This document shows positions 9,755 to 18,857 of a DNA stretch of 64,000 nucleotides, in pieces. Positions within the stretch are counted from its first letter, which is position 1, and every line of letters begins with the position of its first letter. The stretch is from Clostridium thermobutyricum DSM 4928. GTDB lineage: Bacteria; Bacillota; Clostridia; Clostridiales; Clostridiaceae. The position numbers were made by a program, and so were the translations under genes. The notes under the pieces are model-generated. The model did not search any database and was not told where the DNA came from. It saw only the letters and a list, made by a program, of their open reading frames with translations. Location of the stretch: NCBI RefSeq assembly GCF_002050515.1, contig NZ_LTAY01000070.1, positions 62,001-126,000 on the forward strand, given 5' to 3'.

Positions 9755-10189
9755 ATGAAATCATACATTGCAAAAGCACAAGACGTTCAAAGAAATTGGT
9801 ATGTTATTGACGCTGCTGGTAAGCCACTAGGAAGAGTTGCTAGCCAAGTTGCTTCAATACTAAGAGGAAAAAATAAACCAACATTTACACCAAATGTTGA
9901 CTGTGGAGATTTCGTAATAGTTATCAACGCAGAAAAAGTTGTTTTAACTGGTAAGAAGTTAGATCAAAAAATGTTAAGAAAACACAGCTTATATGCTGGT
10001 GGATTAAAAGAAACTCCATACAGAGAAGTATTAGAAAAGAAACCTGAATTCGCTTTTGAAGAAGCTGTAAGAAGAATGCTTCCAAGCGGTGTTTTAGGAA
10101 GAAAAATGTTAAAGAAACTAAATGTGTACAGAGGTGAAGAGCACAATCATGCAGCTCAAAAACCAGAAGTACTTGAGTTAAAATACTAA
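9755..10189 (+). CDS. rplM: 50S ribosomal protein L13
   Basis: An early-assembly protein of the large subunit, 144 residues, starting [20 protein letters not shown]. The signature [19 protein letters not shown] and the C-terminal [19 protein letters not shown] are conserved. I prefer ATG 9755 (eight bases after GGAGGG) to ATG 9749, which is only two bases from it. It heads its own two-gene operon with rpsI, behind a consensus promoter and a structured leader. Confidence 0.97.
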   Translation: MKSYIAKAQDVQRNWYVIDAAGKPLGRVASQVASILRGKNKPTFTPNVDCGDFVIVINAEKVVLTGKKLDQKMLRKHSLYAGGLKETPYREVLEKKPEFAFEEAVRRMLPSGVLGRKMLKKLNVYRGEEHNHAAQKPEVLELKY

Positions 10190-10219
10190 TTTGAAAGACG
10201 CTCGGGAGGAGGAGTTATA

Positions 10220-10612
10220 ATGGCAAAAGTTCAATACATGGGAACTGGTAGAAGAAAAAAATCAGTTGCAAGAGTAAGACTAGTACCTGGAAATGGTAAA
10301 GTAGTTATAAATAAAAGAGACAGTGAAAATTATTTTGGTTTAGAAACTTTAAGAGTTATAGTTAACCAACCATTAGTTTTAACTGGAACTAAAGAAAAAT
10401 TTGACGTATTAGTTAACGTTCACGGTGGTGGATTCACAGGTCAAGCTGGAGCTATCAGACACGGAATAGCTAGAGCGTTAGTTAAATCAGACGAAGCTTT
10501 AAAATCAGAATTAAAGAAAGCTGGATTCTTAACAAGAGACCCAAGAATGGTTGAAAGAAAGAAATACGGTCTTAAAAAAGCAAGAAGAGCTCCACAATTC
10601 TCAAAAAGATAA
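10220..10612 (+). CDS. rpsI: 30S ribosomal protein S9
   Basis: S9 places its C-terminal tail at the P-site tRNA. Its 130 residues include [17 protein letters not shown] at the N-terminus, the [19 protein letters not shown] signature and the universal C-terminal [12 protein letters not shown]. It follows rplM by 30 bases with GGGAGGAGG upstream and ends at a strong terminator. Confidence 0.98.
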   Translation: MAKVQYMGTGRRKKSVARVRLVPGNGKVVINKRDSENYFGLETLRVIVNQPLVLTGTKEKFDVLVNVHGGGFTGQAGAIRHGIARALVKSDEALKSELKKAGFLTRDPRMVERKKYGLKKARRAPQFSKR

Positions 10613-10627
10613 TTTGTTGGACTCAAG

Positions 10628-10660
10628 AAAAAGAGAGCATATTATATATGCTCTTTTTTT
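10628..10660 (+). terminator. Rho-independent terminator after rpsI
   Basis: AGAGCATAT and ATATGCTCT arms around a short loop, followed by seven or more T. Confidence 0.95.
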
Positions 10661-10783
10661 ATGAGTTTTAGGATTATATAAATTAATGGTTAATAAATAA
10701 GTATAATATTTATTATGTAAAATTCTAAAAAACTTATTTTTTCAAGAATATAAATCTAAAAATGTAAAATAAAGTATTCTTAT

Positions 10784-10844
10784 GTTAAATCTAAGTTAAA
10801 AATATTCCTAAATTATTAACAAAAGTTAATAAATAATGTACAAT
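10784..10844 (+). promoter_or_regulatory. Promoter of the Na/Pi cotransporter gene with upstream direct repeats
   Basis: TTAACA (10816-10821), a 17-bp spacer and TACAAT (10839-10844) form a reasonable sigma-A promoter; TTAAC/GTTAA (10816-10829) is also a small palindrome. GTTAAA occurs twice with an 11-bp period (10784 and 10795) just upstream, the period of PhoP/PhoB-type sites. The link to phosphate control is suggestive only. Confidence 0.55.
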
Positions 10845-10913
10845 CTAAGTATATTAAATGAACAAGAAATGATTGTTTTAATAAATAGGAATATAATCTT
10901 GGAGGAGATATTT

Positions 10914-12533
10914 GTGAATTCTACAATTATGACAATAATAACTTTAATGGGTGGATTAGGATTATTCATCTATGGAATGAAATTAATGGGAGATGGTCTT
11001 GAAAATGCGGCAGGAGAAGGATTAAAAAAGATACTTGAAAAAGTAACTTCTAATCCTATAGTTGCAGTATTAGTCGGAGCAGCGGTAACAGCGGTTGTAC
11101 AAAGTAGTAGTGCAACTACAGTAATGGTTGTTGGGTTTGTTAATGCAGGATTAATGAATCTTTCACAAGCAGTAGGAATTATAATGGGAGCTAATATTGG
11201 GACAACTATTACTGCTCAATTAGTTGCATTTAAATTAGATACTATTGCACCTATATTTGTTTTTGCTGGAACAGCATTAGTAATGTTTGCAAAAGCTAAA
11301 AAAAGAAAAGAGATTGGAAACATAGTGTTAGGATTCGGTATCTTATTCATGGGAATGGGAATTATGAGTGGAGCCGTTAAACCTTTAGCTTCATCACCAG
11401 TATTTGCTCAAATTTTAGCACAAGTTTCAGAGCATTGGTGGATAGGAGTTATATCAGGAGCAGCAATTACAGCTATTTTACAAAGTTCATCAGCTACAAC
11501 TGGTATTTTAATAGCTCTTGCAGGTTCAGGTGTACTTAATATAGGAATGGCACTTCCAATATTATTTGGATGTAATATTGGGACATGTATTACAGCTATG
11601 ATAGCTACAGTAGGAACTAATAAAACAGCTCATAAAGCAGCATTATTACATTTAATATTCAATGTTGGTGGTACAATAATATTCTTACCTTTCTTAAGCA
11701 TTTTAGGAATGTTAGTTACAAAAATGAGTCCTGGAGATGTTGAAAGACAAATTGCAAATTCACATACTGTATTCAATATTGTAAATACTTTAGTTATGTT
11801 ACCACTTAGAAATTACTTGATAATTGCAGTTAATAAATTAGTTCCTGGAGAAGATGAGATAGAAAAAATAGGTCCTAAATATATAGATGATAGATTATTA
11901 GAAACTCCAGTTATTGCAGCTGGACAAGTTATAAAAGAAACTATTAGAATGGCTAATAAAGCTAAAGATAATTTACAAATTTCAATGAATGCTTTTATTA
12001 GAGAAGATTCTGATTTAATTAAAAAAGTTCATGAAAATGAACAAATAATAAATGTTTTAGAAGAATCAATAACTAGTTACTTAGTTAAACTTTCTAAATG
12101 TCAATTATCAGATAAAGAAAAAGGTATAGTAGCATCAACATTCCATATAGTAAATGATATAGAGAGAATAGGTGATCATGCTAAAAATTTAGTTGAGTTA
12201 GCTGCTCAAAAGATAGATGATAAAATTGAATATAGCGAAGATGCGATTCAAGATTTAAAGGAAATATATGATTATACTAATACAGCTCTTCAAATATCAA
12301 TAGATAGTTATGAAAATAGAGATGTAAAGAAAGCAACAACAATATTACCTATAGAGGATAAAATAAATAAAGCACAAAGAAGCTATAGAGATAAACATAT
12401 AAAAAGATTATATGATGGAAAATGTAATGCATATGCTGGAGCAATATTCCTAGATGCTATAAGTAACTTTGAAAGAATAGGTGATCATGCTACAAATATT
12501 GCTGAGAGTGTTATTGAAAATAATGCAGTATAG
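10914..12533 (+). CDS. Na+/phosphate cotransporter with C-terminal PhoU-like domain
   Basis: Sodium-coupled phosphate transporter of the NptA/YjbB (PNaS) family. It has 539 residues. Two inverted Na/Pi repeats carry the QSSSAT motif twice (VVQSSSATTVMV near residue 65, ILQSSSATTGIL near 190), with several membrane helices up to about residue 310. The cytoplasmic PhoU-like part follows, with EIRIGDHA-type helices seen twice (NDIERIGDHAKN and SNFERIGDHATN). GTG 10914 behind GGAGGAG (10901-10907) is the likely start; the upstream in-frame ATG at 10836 overlaps the promoter's -10 region. Monocistronic between two terminators. Confidence 0.9.
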   Translation: MNSTIMTIITLMGGLGLFIYGMKLMGDGLENAAGEGLKKILEKVTSNPIVAVLVGAAVTAVVQSSSATTVMVVGFVNAGLMNLSQAVGIIMGANIGTTITAQLVAFKLDTIAPIFVFAGTALVMFAKAKKRKEIGNIVLGFGILFMGMGIMSGAVKPLASSPVFAQILAQVSEHWWIGVISGAAITAILQSSSATTGILIALAGSGVLNIGMALPILFGCNIGTCITAMIATVGTNKTAHKAALLHLIFNVGGTIIFLPFLSILGMLVTKMSPGDVERQIANSHTVFNIVNTLVMLPLRNYLIIAVNKLVPGEDEIEKIGPKYIDDRLLETPVIAAGQVIKETIRMANKAKDNLQISMNAFIREDSDLIKKVHENEQIINVLEESITSYLVKLSKCQLSDKEKGIVASTFHIVNDIERIGDHAKNLVELAAQKIDDKIEYSEDAIQDLKEIYDYTNTALQISIDSYENRDVKKATTILPIEDKINKAQRSYRDKHIKRLYDGKCNAYAGAIFLDAISNFERIGDHATNIAESVIENNAV

Positions 12534-12548
12534 AATATAGTAAATTTA

Positions 12549-12582
12549 AGACATATTGGCTAAAAGTCAATATGTCTTTTTT
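12549..12582 (+). terminator. Rho-independent terminator after the Na/Pi gene
   Basis: AGACATATTG (12549-12558) pairs with CAATATGTCT (12568-12577), followed by a T-run. Confidence 0.92.
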
Positions 12583-12612
12583 GAATTAAAAAATATATAT
12601 CTTCACATAATA
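12582..12612 (+). promoter_or_regulatory. Candidate forespore (sigma-G/F-type) promoter of the cwlD-like gene
   Basis: TGAATTA (12582-12588), a 17-bp spacer and CATAATA (12606-12612) resemble the sigma-G pattern TGAATA - 17/18 - CATNNTA. The downstream gene looks like the spore-cortex amidase CwlD, so the match is biologically sensible. No good sigma-A promoter was seen in the same gap. Confidence 0.5.
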
Positions 12613-12640
12613 AGTATATTAAAAGTTATAGGAGGAATAT

Positions 12641-13324
12641 ATGAATAATTTTAAAGGAAAAATATTTATATTGGTATTGACTATTTCTTTAGCATTAGGT
12701 ATTAAAGTATTTGCAAATGAAATTAATTTTGAAAAGAATGAAGATACTAATTTACAAAAAGTAATTTTAATTGATCCAGGACATGGAGGAAGTGATGGAG
12801 GAGCTCGTTCTAATAGTGGAGTTCAAGAAAAAGATATAAATTTACAAATATCACTTAAATTAAAAAAGAAATTAGAGGAAAGAGGATATAAATCATTTTT
12901 GACACGAGAAAGTGATATGGAATTAGCTCCTAAAAAGAAAGATGATTTAGAGTTAAGATGTAAAAAGAAAGATGAAGTAAAGAGTGATGTATTTATTTCT
13001 ATTCACCAAAATAAATTTGGGCAAGAAAGCTGTTGGGGTTCACAAATATGGCATGCAAGTAATGACAAAAGTAAATTGTTAGCTGAAAAAATTCAATCTT
13101 CAATTAAAGAAAATTTACAAAATAAAAATGAAAGAGTACCTAAAGATGCGAAAAAAGCTTTTAAAATTTTAAGAGATGGAAATAAAGAAGCCAATATAAT
13201 ATTAGAGTGTGGATTTATTTCAAATTATAAAGAAGAAAAGAATTTACAAAATCAAGATTATCAAAATAAATTAGTAGAAGCAATTATAAAAGGAATAGAT
13301 GAATATTTTAAGGTAAGTAAATAA
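12641..13324 (+). CDS. cwlD: N-acetylmuramoyl-L-alanine amidase, CwlD-like
   Basis: Amidase_3 zinc hydrolase. CwlD acts in forming muramic-delta-lactam in spore cortex. The 227 residues start with a signal or anchor helix (FKGKIFILVLTISLALGIKVFA). The catalytic domain shows the zinc ligands His in IDPGHGGSDGG, Glu in VQEKDINL and His in FISIHQNKFG, plus the catalytic Glu in ILECGFISN. The same place, after rplM-rpsI, is held by cwlD in Bacillus subtilis, which supports the name. A start at ATG 12641 follows AGGAGGA. Terminators on both sides make it monocistronic. Confidence 0.82.
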   Translation: MNNFKGKIFILVLTISLALGIKVFANEINFEKNEDTNLQKVILIDPGHGGSDGGARSNSGVQEKDINLQISLKLKKKLEERGYKSFLTRESDMELAPKKKDDLELRCKKKDEVKSDVFISIHQNKFGQESCWGSQIWHASNDKSKLLAEKIQSSIKENLQNKNERVPKDAKKAFKILRDGNKEANIILECGFISNYKEEKNLQNQDYQNKLVEAIIKGIDEYFKVSK

Positions 13325-13331
13325 TTATTTA

Positions 13332-13376
13332 AGAGTTTGAGTTTAATTATAGAGATTAAATTTAAACTCTTTTTAA
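13332..13376 (+). terminator. Rho-independent terminator after cwlD
   Basis: A 16-bp stem (13332-13347 with 13355-13370, two G-U pairs) followed by TTTTT. Confidence 0.9.
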
Positions 13377-13455
13377 TTTGCATAAAAGATTAAATACTTG
13401 TAAAAATAGGATAAAGTTACTAAACTATAGTTATAACATATAAGGAGTGAATTAA

Positions 13456-14298
13456 ATGAGAGAGATAAGTGTTAATTTAATTAAGGATAAAATAAGAGAT
13501 TTATGTATAGATGCAAATTATTTTTTGGGAGATGATATAAAAGATTCTCTTATACACTTTAAAAATAATGAAAAAAGTGAAATAGGTAAAGATATTTTAG
13601 GAAATATAATAGAAAATGCAAAGATAGCAAAAGAAGAGCAGCTTCCAATATGTCAGGATACTGGGGTTGCTTGTGTATTTTTAGAAATAGGACAAGATGT
13701 TCATTTAATAGACGGAAATTTAGAAGAAGCAATAAATTCTGGAGTTAGAGAGGGATATGAAAAAGGATATTTGAGAAAATCTGTAGTTAAAGACCCTATA
13801 AATAGAATTAATACAAATGATAATACACCTGCTATGATATATTATGATATAGTTCCAGGTGATAGAGTTAAAATAACAGTTGCACCAAAAGGATTTGGTT
13901 CAGAGAATATGAGTAAATTAGCTATGTTAAAACCTTCTGATGGGTTAGAAGGGGTTAAAGATTTCATATTAAAAGTTGTAGAAGAGGCAGGACCTAATCC
14001 ATGTCCTCCAATGGTTGTGGGTGTAGGAATAGGAGGAACTTTTGATAAAGCAGCTTATTTAGCTAAGAAAGCTCTTTTAAGACCAGTAAATGAAGAAAAT
14101 AAAAATGAGTTTTATGCAAATTTAGAAAAAGAATTACTAGAAAAAATAAATGATCTAGGAATAGGTCCACAAGGATTTGGTGGATTAACTACAGCTATTG
14201 GAATAAATATAGAGGTATATCCTACTCATATAGCAGGATTGCCTGTAGCAGTTAATATAAATTGTCATGCAACAAGACATAAGGATTGTATAATATAG
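13456..14298 (+). CDS. Fumarate hydratase class I (or tartrate dehydratase), alpha subunit
   Basis: Oxygen-sensitive [4Fe-4S] hydro-lyase, N-terminal half of the FumA/TtdA family; 280 residues. Three cluster cysteines are visible in PICQDTGVACVF, GPNPCPPMVVGVGIGG and NINCHATRH. Class I two-subunit enzymes interconvert fumarate and malate; some relatives use tartrate, and sequence alone does not settle which. The beta subunit begins 11 bases downstream. ATG 13456 follows AAGGAG. Confidence 0.9.
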   Translation: MREISVNLIKDKIRDLCIDANYFLGDDIKDSLIHFKNNEKSEIGKDILGNIIENAKIAKEEQLPICQDTGVACVFLEIGQDVHLIDGNLEEAINSGVREGYEKGYLRKSVVKDPINRINTNDNTPAMIYYDIVPGDRVKITVAPKGFGSENMSKLAMLKPSDGLEGVKDFILKVVEEAGPNPCPPMVVGVGIGGTFDKAAYLAKKALLRPVNEENKNEFYANLEKELLEKINDLGIGPQGFGGLTTAIGINIEVYPTHIAGLPVAVNINCHATRHKDCII

Positions 14299-14309
14299 GA
14301 GGGAATATT

Positions 14310-14867
14310 ATGATAAAGAGAATAAGTACACCTTTAACTGATGAAAAAGTTAAAGATTTAAAAGTAGGGGATTCTATATTATTAAGTGGGGTTATATATA
14401 CAGCAAGAGATGCAGCACATAAAAGATTAGTTGAACTTTTAGATGAAGGAAAGGAATTGCCAATAGATATAAAAGATTCAATAATATATTTTGTAGGACC
14501 TTCTCCAACTAAACCAGGATATGCAATTGGTTCAGCAGGGCCAACTACAAGTTATAGAATGGATGCATATTCTCCAAGATTATTAGATTTAGGTCTTAAA
14601 GGAATGATTGGAAAAGGAAAAAGAAATAAAGATGTAATATGTTCTATGATAAAGAATACAGCAGTTTATTTTGGAGCTATAGGTGGAGCAGCAGCTCTTA
14701 TAGCTAGAAGTATAACTAAATGTGATATAGTTGCTTATGAAGATTTAGGAGCAGAAGCAATTAGAAGATTAGAAATAAAAGATATGCCATTAACTGTTGT
14801 TATTGATTCAGAGGGAAATAATTTATATGAAATAGGAAGAAAAGAATATTTAAGTTCTTTAAAATAA
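14310..14867 (+). CDS. Fumarate hydratase class I (or tartrate dehydratase), beta subunit
   Basis: The 185-residue C-terminal half of the split class I hydratase. It starts MIKRISTPLTDEKVKDLKVGD and has the family motifs LLSGVIYTARDAAHKR, GPSPTKPG, SAGPTTSYRMD and GKGKRN. The frame is open upstream to 14286, inside the alpha gene, but ATG 14310 has AGGAGGG (14297-14303) before it. Co-translated with the alpha subunit; a terminator shared with the convergent gene follows. Confidence 0.9.
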   Translation: MIKRISTPLTDEKVKDLKVGDSILLSGVIYTARDAAHKRLVELLDEGKELPIDIKDSIIYFVGPSPTKPGYAIGSAGPTTSYRMDAYSPRLLDLGLKGMIGKGKRNKDVICSMIKNTAVYFGAIGGAAALIARSITKCDIVAYEDLGAEAIRRLEIKDMPLTVVIDSEGNNLYEIGRKEYLSSLK

Positions 14868-14908
14868 AAAAATGATGAAAAAGTAAATTTACTTTTTCAT
14901 CATTTTTA
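14868..14908. terminator. Bidirectional terminator between the fumarase and YitT genes
   Basis: A perfect 17-bp inverted repeat (14871-14887 and 14888-14904) flanked by A- and T-runs serves both convergent genes. Confidence 0.92.
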
Positions 14909-14909
14909 T

Positions 14910-15767
14910 TTATATATTTCTAAACCCTTTTCCTTTAACTTCTGATATATCCATAATTGTTATAAAAGCACGTTCATCTACGGCATATATCTTATTTTTA
15001 AGGTTTAACATTTCTCTAGTTGTAACTATACAATATAGCATTTTTTTCTTTTTATGAGTGTATTCACCTTCAGCAGGAAGTGAAGTTACACCTCTATTTA
15101 AATCTTTAAGAACATAATCTATAATTTCGTCGTCCTTATCAGTCAATATAAGTAACAGTTTTTTACTGTTAAGTCCTTTTAGAACTTTATCTAAAACTAA
15201 TCCTTGTACGAATATTGAGAGTAAAGTGTATAGGGCTTTTGGAAGACCAAATATTACAGCACCTATAATTACAATTATACAATTTAAAATAAATCCTAAT
15301 TTTCCAATTTCAAAATTTGAATATTTTTTTCTAATTAACATAGTTATTATATCTGTTCCACCAGTAGAACCATTTCTTAAAAAAACAATTCCATAACCAG
15401 CACCACATAATGCACCACCATATAGACAATAAAGTAAAACATCATTTACTCTAATAACATTAGATAATGGTTTTGTTATTATAAGTGCAGCAGATAATGA
15501 AAGCATTCCTATACCTGAATATAAAGTAAAGGATGGACTTAGTTTTTTAAAACTAACAATAAATAATGGAACATTAAGTAAAAATACTACAATACCTGCT
15601 GGAACATTAGATAAATATTGAATTATTAAGGCTATTCCAGTAGCTCCTCCACTAAGTAATTTAGCATGTGTCAAAAATAAATTTACCCCTAATGAAGCAA
15701 TTAGACATCCTAAAAATATAAAAATAACATCTAAGATGAATGTCTTGCTTTTTAATATTGTTTTCAT
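14910..15767 (-). CDS. YitT-family membrane protein
   Basis: 285 residues with five or six membrane helices (about residues 10-165; the first is VIFIFLGCLIASLGVNLFL) followed by a cytoplasmic DUF2179-like domain (about 200-285) ending MDISEVKGKGFRN. The glycine-rich SGGATGIALI and NGSTGGTDIITMLIRKK stretches are typical of the family. The function is unknown; a transport role is often assumed. It reads leftwards from ATG at 15765-15767, with AGGAG just upstream on its strand, and is isolated from its neighbours. Confidence 0.85.
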   Translation of the reverse strand: MKTILKSKTFILDVIFIFLGCLIASLGVNLFLTHAKLLSGGATGIALIIQYLSNVPAGIVVFLLNVPLFIVSFKKLSPSFTLYSGIGMLSLSAALIITKPLSNVIRVNDVLLYCLYGGALCGAGYGIVFLRNGSTGGTDIITMLIRKKYSNFEIGKLGFILNCIIVIIGAVIFGLPKALYTLLSIFVQGLVLDKVLKGLNSKKLLLILTDKDDEIIDYVLKDLNRGVTSLPAEGEYTHKKKKMLYCIVTTREMLNLKNKIYAVDERAFITIMDISEVKGKGFRNI

Positions 15768-15988
15768 AAAAATCTCCTATTATGTACATATAATTCAAAG
15801 TTAATTATATAGAAAAAGTAAATTAAAGTTAAACTTTAAAAATGGCTAAATCTGACGATATTTAGTTAAATTTTATTGATACATAGGATTAATGATATAA
15901 AACTCCCAAGTTTTATTAAATGATATGAATTAAATGAATAATCATGTTAAAATTAATAAAGAAAAACTAGTATTATATGGAGGATAAA

Positions 15989-16153
15989 ATGTTTAGATTT
16001 AATTTACCTGGAAATCCTAGAATAAAGAAAATAATTTTAATTATTTTAGTGATAATAGTATTAGGAATACTTTTTAATTTTTATAAGACTAATAAGCAAG
16101 ATAAAAGTAACAACAATAAAATTAATATAGAAACTCAAATAAATTCTAAATAA
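15989..16153 (+). CDS. Small single-helix membrane protein, unknown
   Basis: A 54-residue open frame with a strong ribosome site (TGGAGG, 15979-15984) five bases before ATG. After a short polar start (FRFNLPGNPRIKK) comes one hydrophobic helix (about residues 15-31, rich in Ile/Leu/Val), then an Asn/Lys-rich tail that would lie outside the cell. It lies 115 bases upstream of the two-component system on the same strand. I do not recognise the family; the start signal and codon pattern support a real gene. Confidence 0.6.
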   Translation: MFRFNLPGNPRIKKIILIILVIIVLGILFNFYKTNKQDKSNNNKINIETQINSK

Positions 16154-16267
16154 CATTATAAATAAAAAATTTATAAAAATAAGATTAATAGTTAAGAATT
16201 TTGTAACAAAACTAGATATTAATTTTAAAAAAATTAAGTTAAGATAAATAAGGAGGGAGATGATAAT

Positions 16268-16951
16268 ATGTTTAATATATTAGTTGTTGATGATGAAAAA
16301 GAAATAAGAGATGCTATAAATATTTACCTAAGAGGTGAAAAGCTACAAGTCTATAATGCAAGTAATGGACTAGAAGCTTTAGATATAATCGAAGAAAAAA
16401 ATATACATCTAGTTATTTTAGACATAATGATGCCTAAAATGGATGGTATAGAAACTTGTCAAAGAATTAGAGAAAATCATAACATACCAATAATTATGTT
16501 ATCAGCCAAAGGTGAGGATTCAGATAAAATTTTAGGATTAAATGTTGGTGCAGATGATTATATAACAAAACCATTTAATCATTTAGAATTAGTTGCAAGA
16601 GTTAAATCTCAACTTAGAAGATATGAGAGTCCTTTATCAATAGATAGTAAAGACTTTATAAAAGTAAGAGATTTAGAAATAGATACAGTTGCTAAAAAAA
16701 TTACTGTAAGAGATGAAGAGATTAAAGTTACAGCAACAGAATATAAAATTCTAGTTTTATTAGCTTCAAATCTTGGAAGAGTTTTTTCAATAAAAGAGAT
16801 ATATGAAAAGGTTTGGGAAGAGCCATTTTATAAAAGTGAAAATACAGTTACAGTTCATATAAGAAGAATTAGAGAGAAGATAGAAATAAATACCAAAGAA
16901 CCAGAGTATATAAAGGTGGTATGGGGAATTGGATACAAAATTGAAAAATAG
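16268..16951 (+). CDS. OmpR/VanR-type response regulator
   Basis: A two-component transcription regulator of 227 residues. The receiver domain (1-115) has the acidic pocket Asp8/Asp9, the phosphorylation site Asp52 in LVILDIMMPK, and Lys in YITKPF. The C-terminal winged helix (about 130-227) has VTATEYKILVLLASNLGRVFS and the recognition helix TVTVHIRRIREKI. It overlaps the downstream kinase gene by 23 bases. The VanR-like sequence suggests envelope stress sensing, but no resistance genes are adjacent. Confidence 0.9.
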   Translation: MFNILVVDDEKEIRDAINIYLRGEKLQVYNASNGLEALDIIEEKNIHLVILDIMMPKMDGIETCQRIRENHNIPIIMLSAKGEDSDKILGLNVGADDYITKPFNHLELVARVKSQLRRYESPLSIDSKDFIKVRDLEIDTVAKKITVRDEEIKVTATEYKILVLLASNLGRVFSIKEIYEKVWEEPFYKSENTVTVHIRRIREKIEINTKEPEYIKVVWGIGYKIEK

Positions 16952-18857
16952 CGTAAAAAGGTATTTTAAAACATTATGGCTAGTAGAAATATTATTACTT
17001 ATTATTTTATCAGTAGTTAATGTAGAGATAGTTATAAATTACATAGGAAGTCCATCAACACAGGATGGTACAGGAGCTATAAATGCAATTGTCAATAGAA
17101 ATAGTTTTTATGAAAGTTCGCTTAAAAATGATGTAAAAATAATTAGTCAAGATATTTACAATAAAACTGATAGTTTAAGTAAGTTATTAACAGATTCTAA
17201 TATACAAATAGAATCAATGAGAGCAATGCTTTATAGCGATAATTTTTATACAAATACAGATCCGAATTCTAATGTTACAGGAACTAGTGGAAATAATATT
17301 CAAACAGTCCCAAATAATATATTCTTTGTAATTAGAGATAAATCTAATGGAAGAATTTTTTCAAATGATCCATTCTTACAAGGTACAGATAAATTAAGTG
17401 AAAAAGAAATGTATGATGCAATCAGTGAAAAATACAGAGGACAAAAAGTTGTTATATATAGTTGTAACAATGTGAATTTATATAATAAAAGTGTTCAAGA
17501 AGGATTAGTAACATATTCAACAAAAGTATTAAAGCAATTTGAAGAGGTTTATTATACTCCACAATCAACTTTTGCAGCAAATGTTGATGATGCAATTGAT
17601 GATTTAATATTCTTTGGAATTAGTTTAGCAGTAAATATTATATTATTAATAAAATTAATAGTTGTATTTACAAATTCAAAAGGAAAAATTGAAATTAGCG
17701 GAAATTTTGTTGGGGATATGTTCTATATATTTAAATATGCATTTAAATATACAGGACCTAGAAGAACATTAATTACTAGCATAATTGCAAGTATAATATT
17801 CTATATAGTTTATTTATATCTATTGGCAATAGGTGGAATACAAAATAACATAATAGCTAAGTTTTTTACTGCGTATCCTTTTAAAGGAAGTATATTATTA
17901 GTTTTAATGCCAATGATAGGAGTTATGTATTCTGTAAAAAGAAACATAGAAATTGGAATGGTTAAGGATTCACTAAAAATAATAAATGATGGTAACTTCG
18001 AACATTCTGTTAGAGAAGTTGGTGGAGTTGAGATAAAGGAGCTTATAAGGAATATAAATAAGATGAAAGATGGATATAACATAGCTGTTGAAGAAGCTTT
18101 ATATAACGAAAAATTAAAGACAGAACTTATATCTAATGTATCTCATGATTTAAAGACACCTTTAACTTCAATTATAAATTATGTAAATATACTTCAAGAT
18201 AAAAGGATTTCTCCTGAAGAGAGGGAAGAATATCTAAAAATATTAGAAAGAAAATCTAGTAAGTTAAAAAGACTTATAGAAGACCTTTTTGAAGTTTCTA
18301 AAATAAATTCAGGAAAAATAGTATTAGATAAGGTAAAAATAGATATAACAGCCCTTATATATCAAGTTATAGGAGAGTATTCATCACTTTATGAAGAAAA
18401 ACATATAGAATTTAAAGTTGAATGCAAAGAAGATGAAATAATAATGGATCTTGATGGAATTATGATATCAAGAGTTATAGAAAATATAGTAATAAATTCA
18501 TTAAAGTATTCTCTTGAAGGTACTAGAGTTTATGCATCTATAATAAAAGAAGATAATGGTGTCTTAATATCATTTAAAAATGTTGCAAATTATGAAATGG
18601 ATTTTGATGAAAATGAAATGTTTGAAAGATTTGCAAGAGCTGATAAATCAAGAACATCTACTATAGAAGGTTCAGGGCTTGGTCTTGCTATAACAAAAAG
18701 TATAGTAGACCTTCATAATGGAACAACAAGAATAAAGAGAGATGGAGATTTATTTAAAATTTATGTATTCTTACCTTTTGCAGATGAAACAGATGAGTTT
18801 ATAAATAAGATAAACGAAGAAAGAGTTGCAAAAAAACTAAAAAAGGAGGAGAAGTAA
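16929..18857 (+). CDS. Membrane sensor histidine kinase, partner of the upstream regulator
   Basis: 642 residues from a TTG start at 16929. AAGGTGG at about 16913-16919 precedes it; TTG 16941 is an alternative. A first membrane helix near residues 13-33 is followed by an extracytoplasmic domain of about 180 residues, then several more helices (about 218-345). The kinase core has the phospho-acceptor His406 in SNVSHDLKTPLTS and an ATPase domain with NSLKYS and GSGLGLAITKSIV. The stop overlaps the next start (TAATG). The ligand is unknown. Confidence 0.9.
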   Translation: MDTKLKNSVKRYFKTLWLVEILLLIILSVVNVEIVINYIGSPSTQDGTGAINAIVNRNSFYESSLKNDVKIISQDIYNKTDSLSKLLTDSNIQIESMRAMLYSDNFYTNTDPNSNVTGTSGNNIQTVPNNIFFVIRDKSNGRIFSNDPFLQGTDKLSEKEMYDAISEKYRGQKVVIYSCNNVNLYNKSVQEGLVTYSTKVLKQFEEVYYTPQSTFAANVDDAIDDLIFFGISLAVNIILLIKLIVVFTNSKGKIEISGNFVGDMFYIFKYAFKYTGPRRTLITSIIASIIFYIVYLYLLAIGGIQNNIIAKFFTAYPFKGSILLVLMPMIGVMYSVKRNIEIGMVKDSLKIINDGNFEHSVREVGGVEIKELIRNINKMKDGYNIAVEEALYNEKLKTELISNVSHDLKTPLTSIINYVNILQDKRISPEEREEYLKILERKSSKLKRLIEDLFEVSKINSGKIVLDKVKIDITALIYQVIGEYSSLYEEKHIEFKVECKEDEIIMDLDGIMISRVIENIVINSLKYSLEGTRVYASIIKEDNGVLISFKNVANYEMDFDENEMFERFARADKSRTSTIEGSGLGLAITKSIVDLHNGTTRIKRDGDLFKIYVFLPFADETDEFINKINEERVAKKLKKEEK

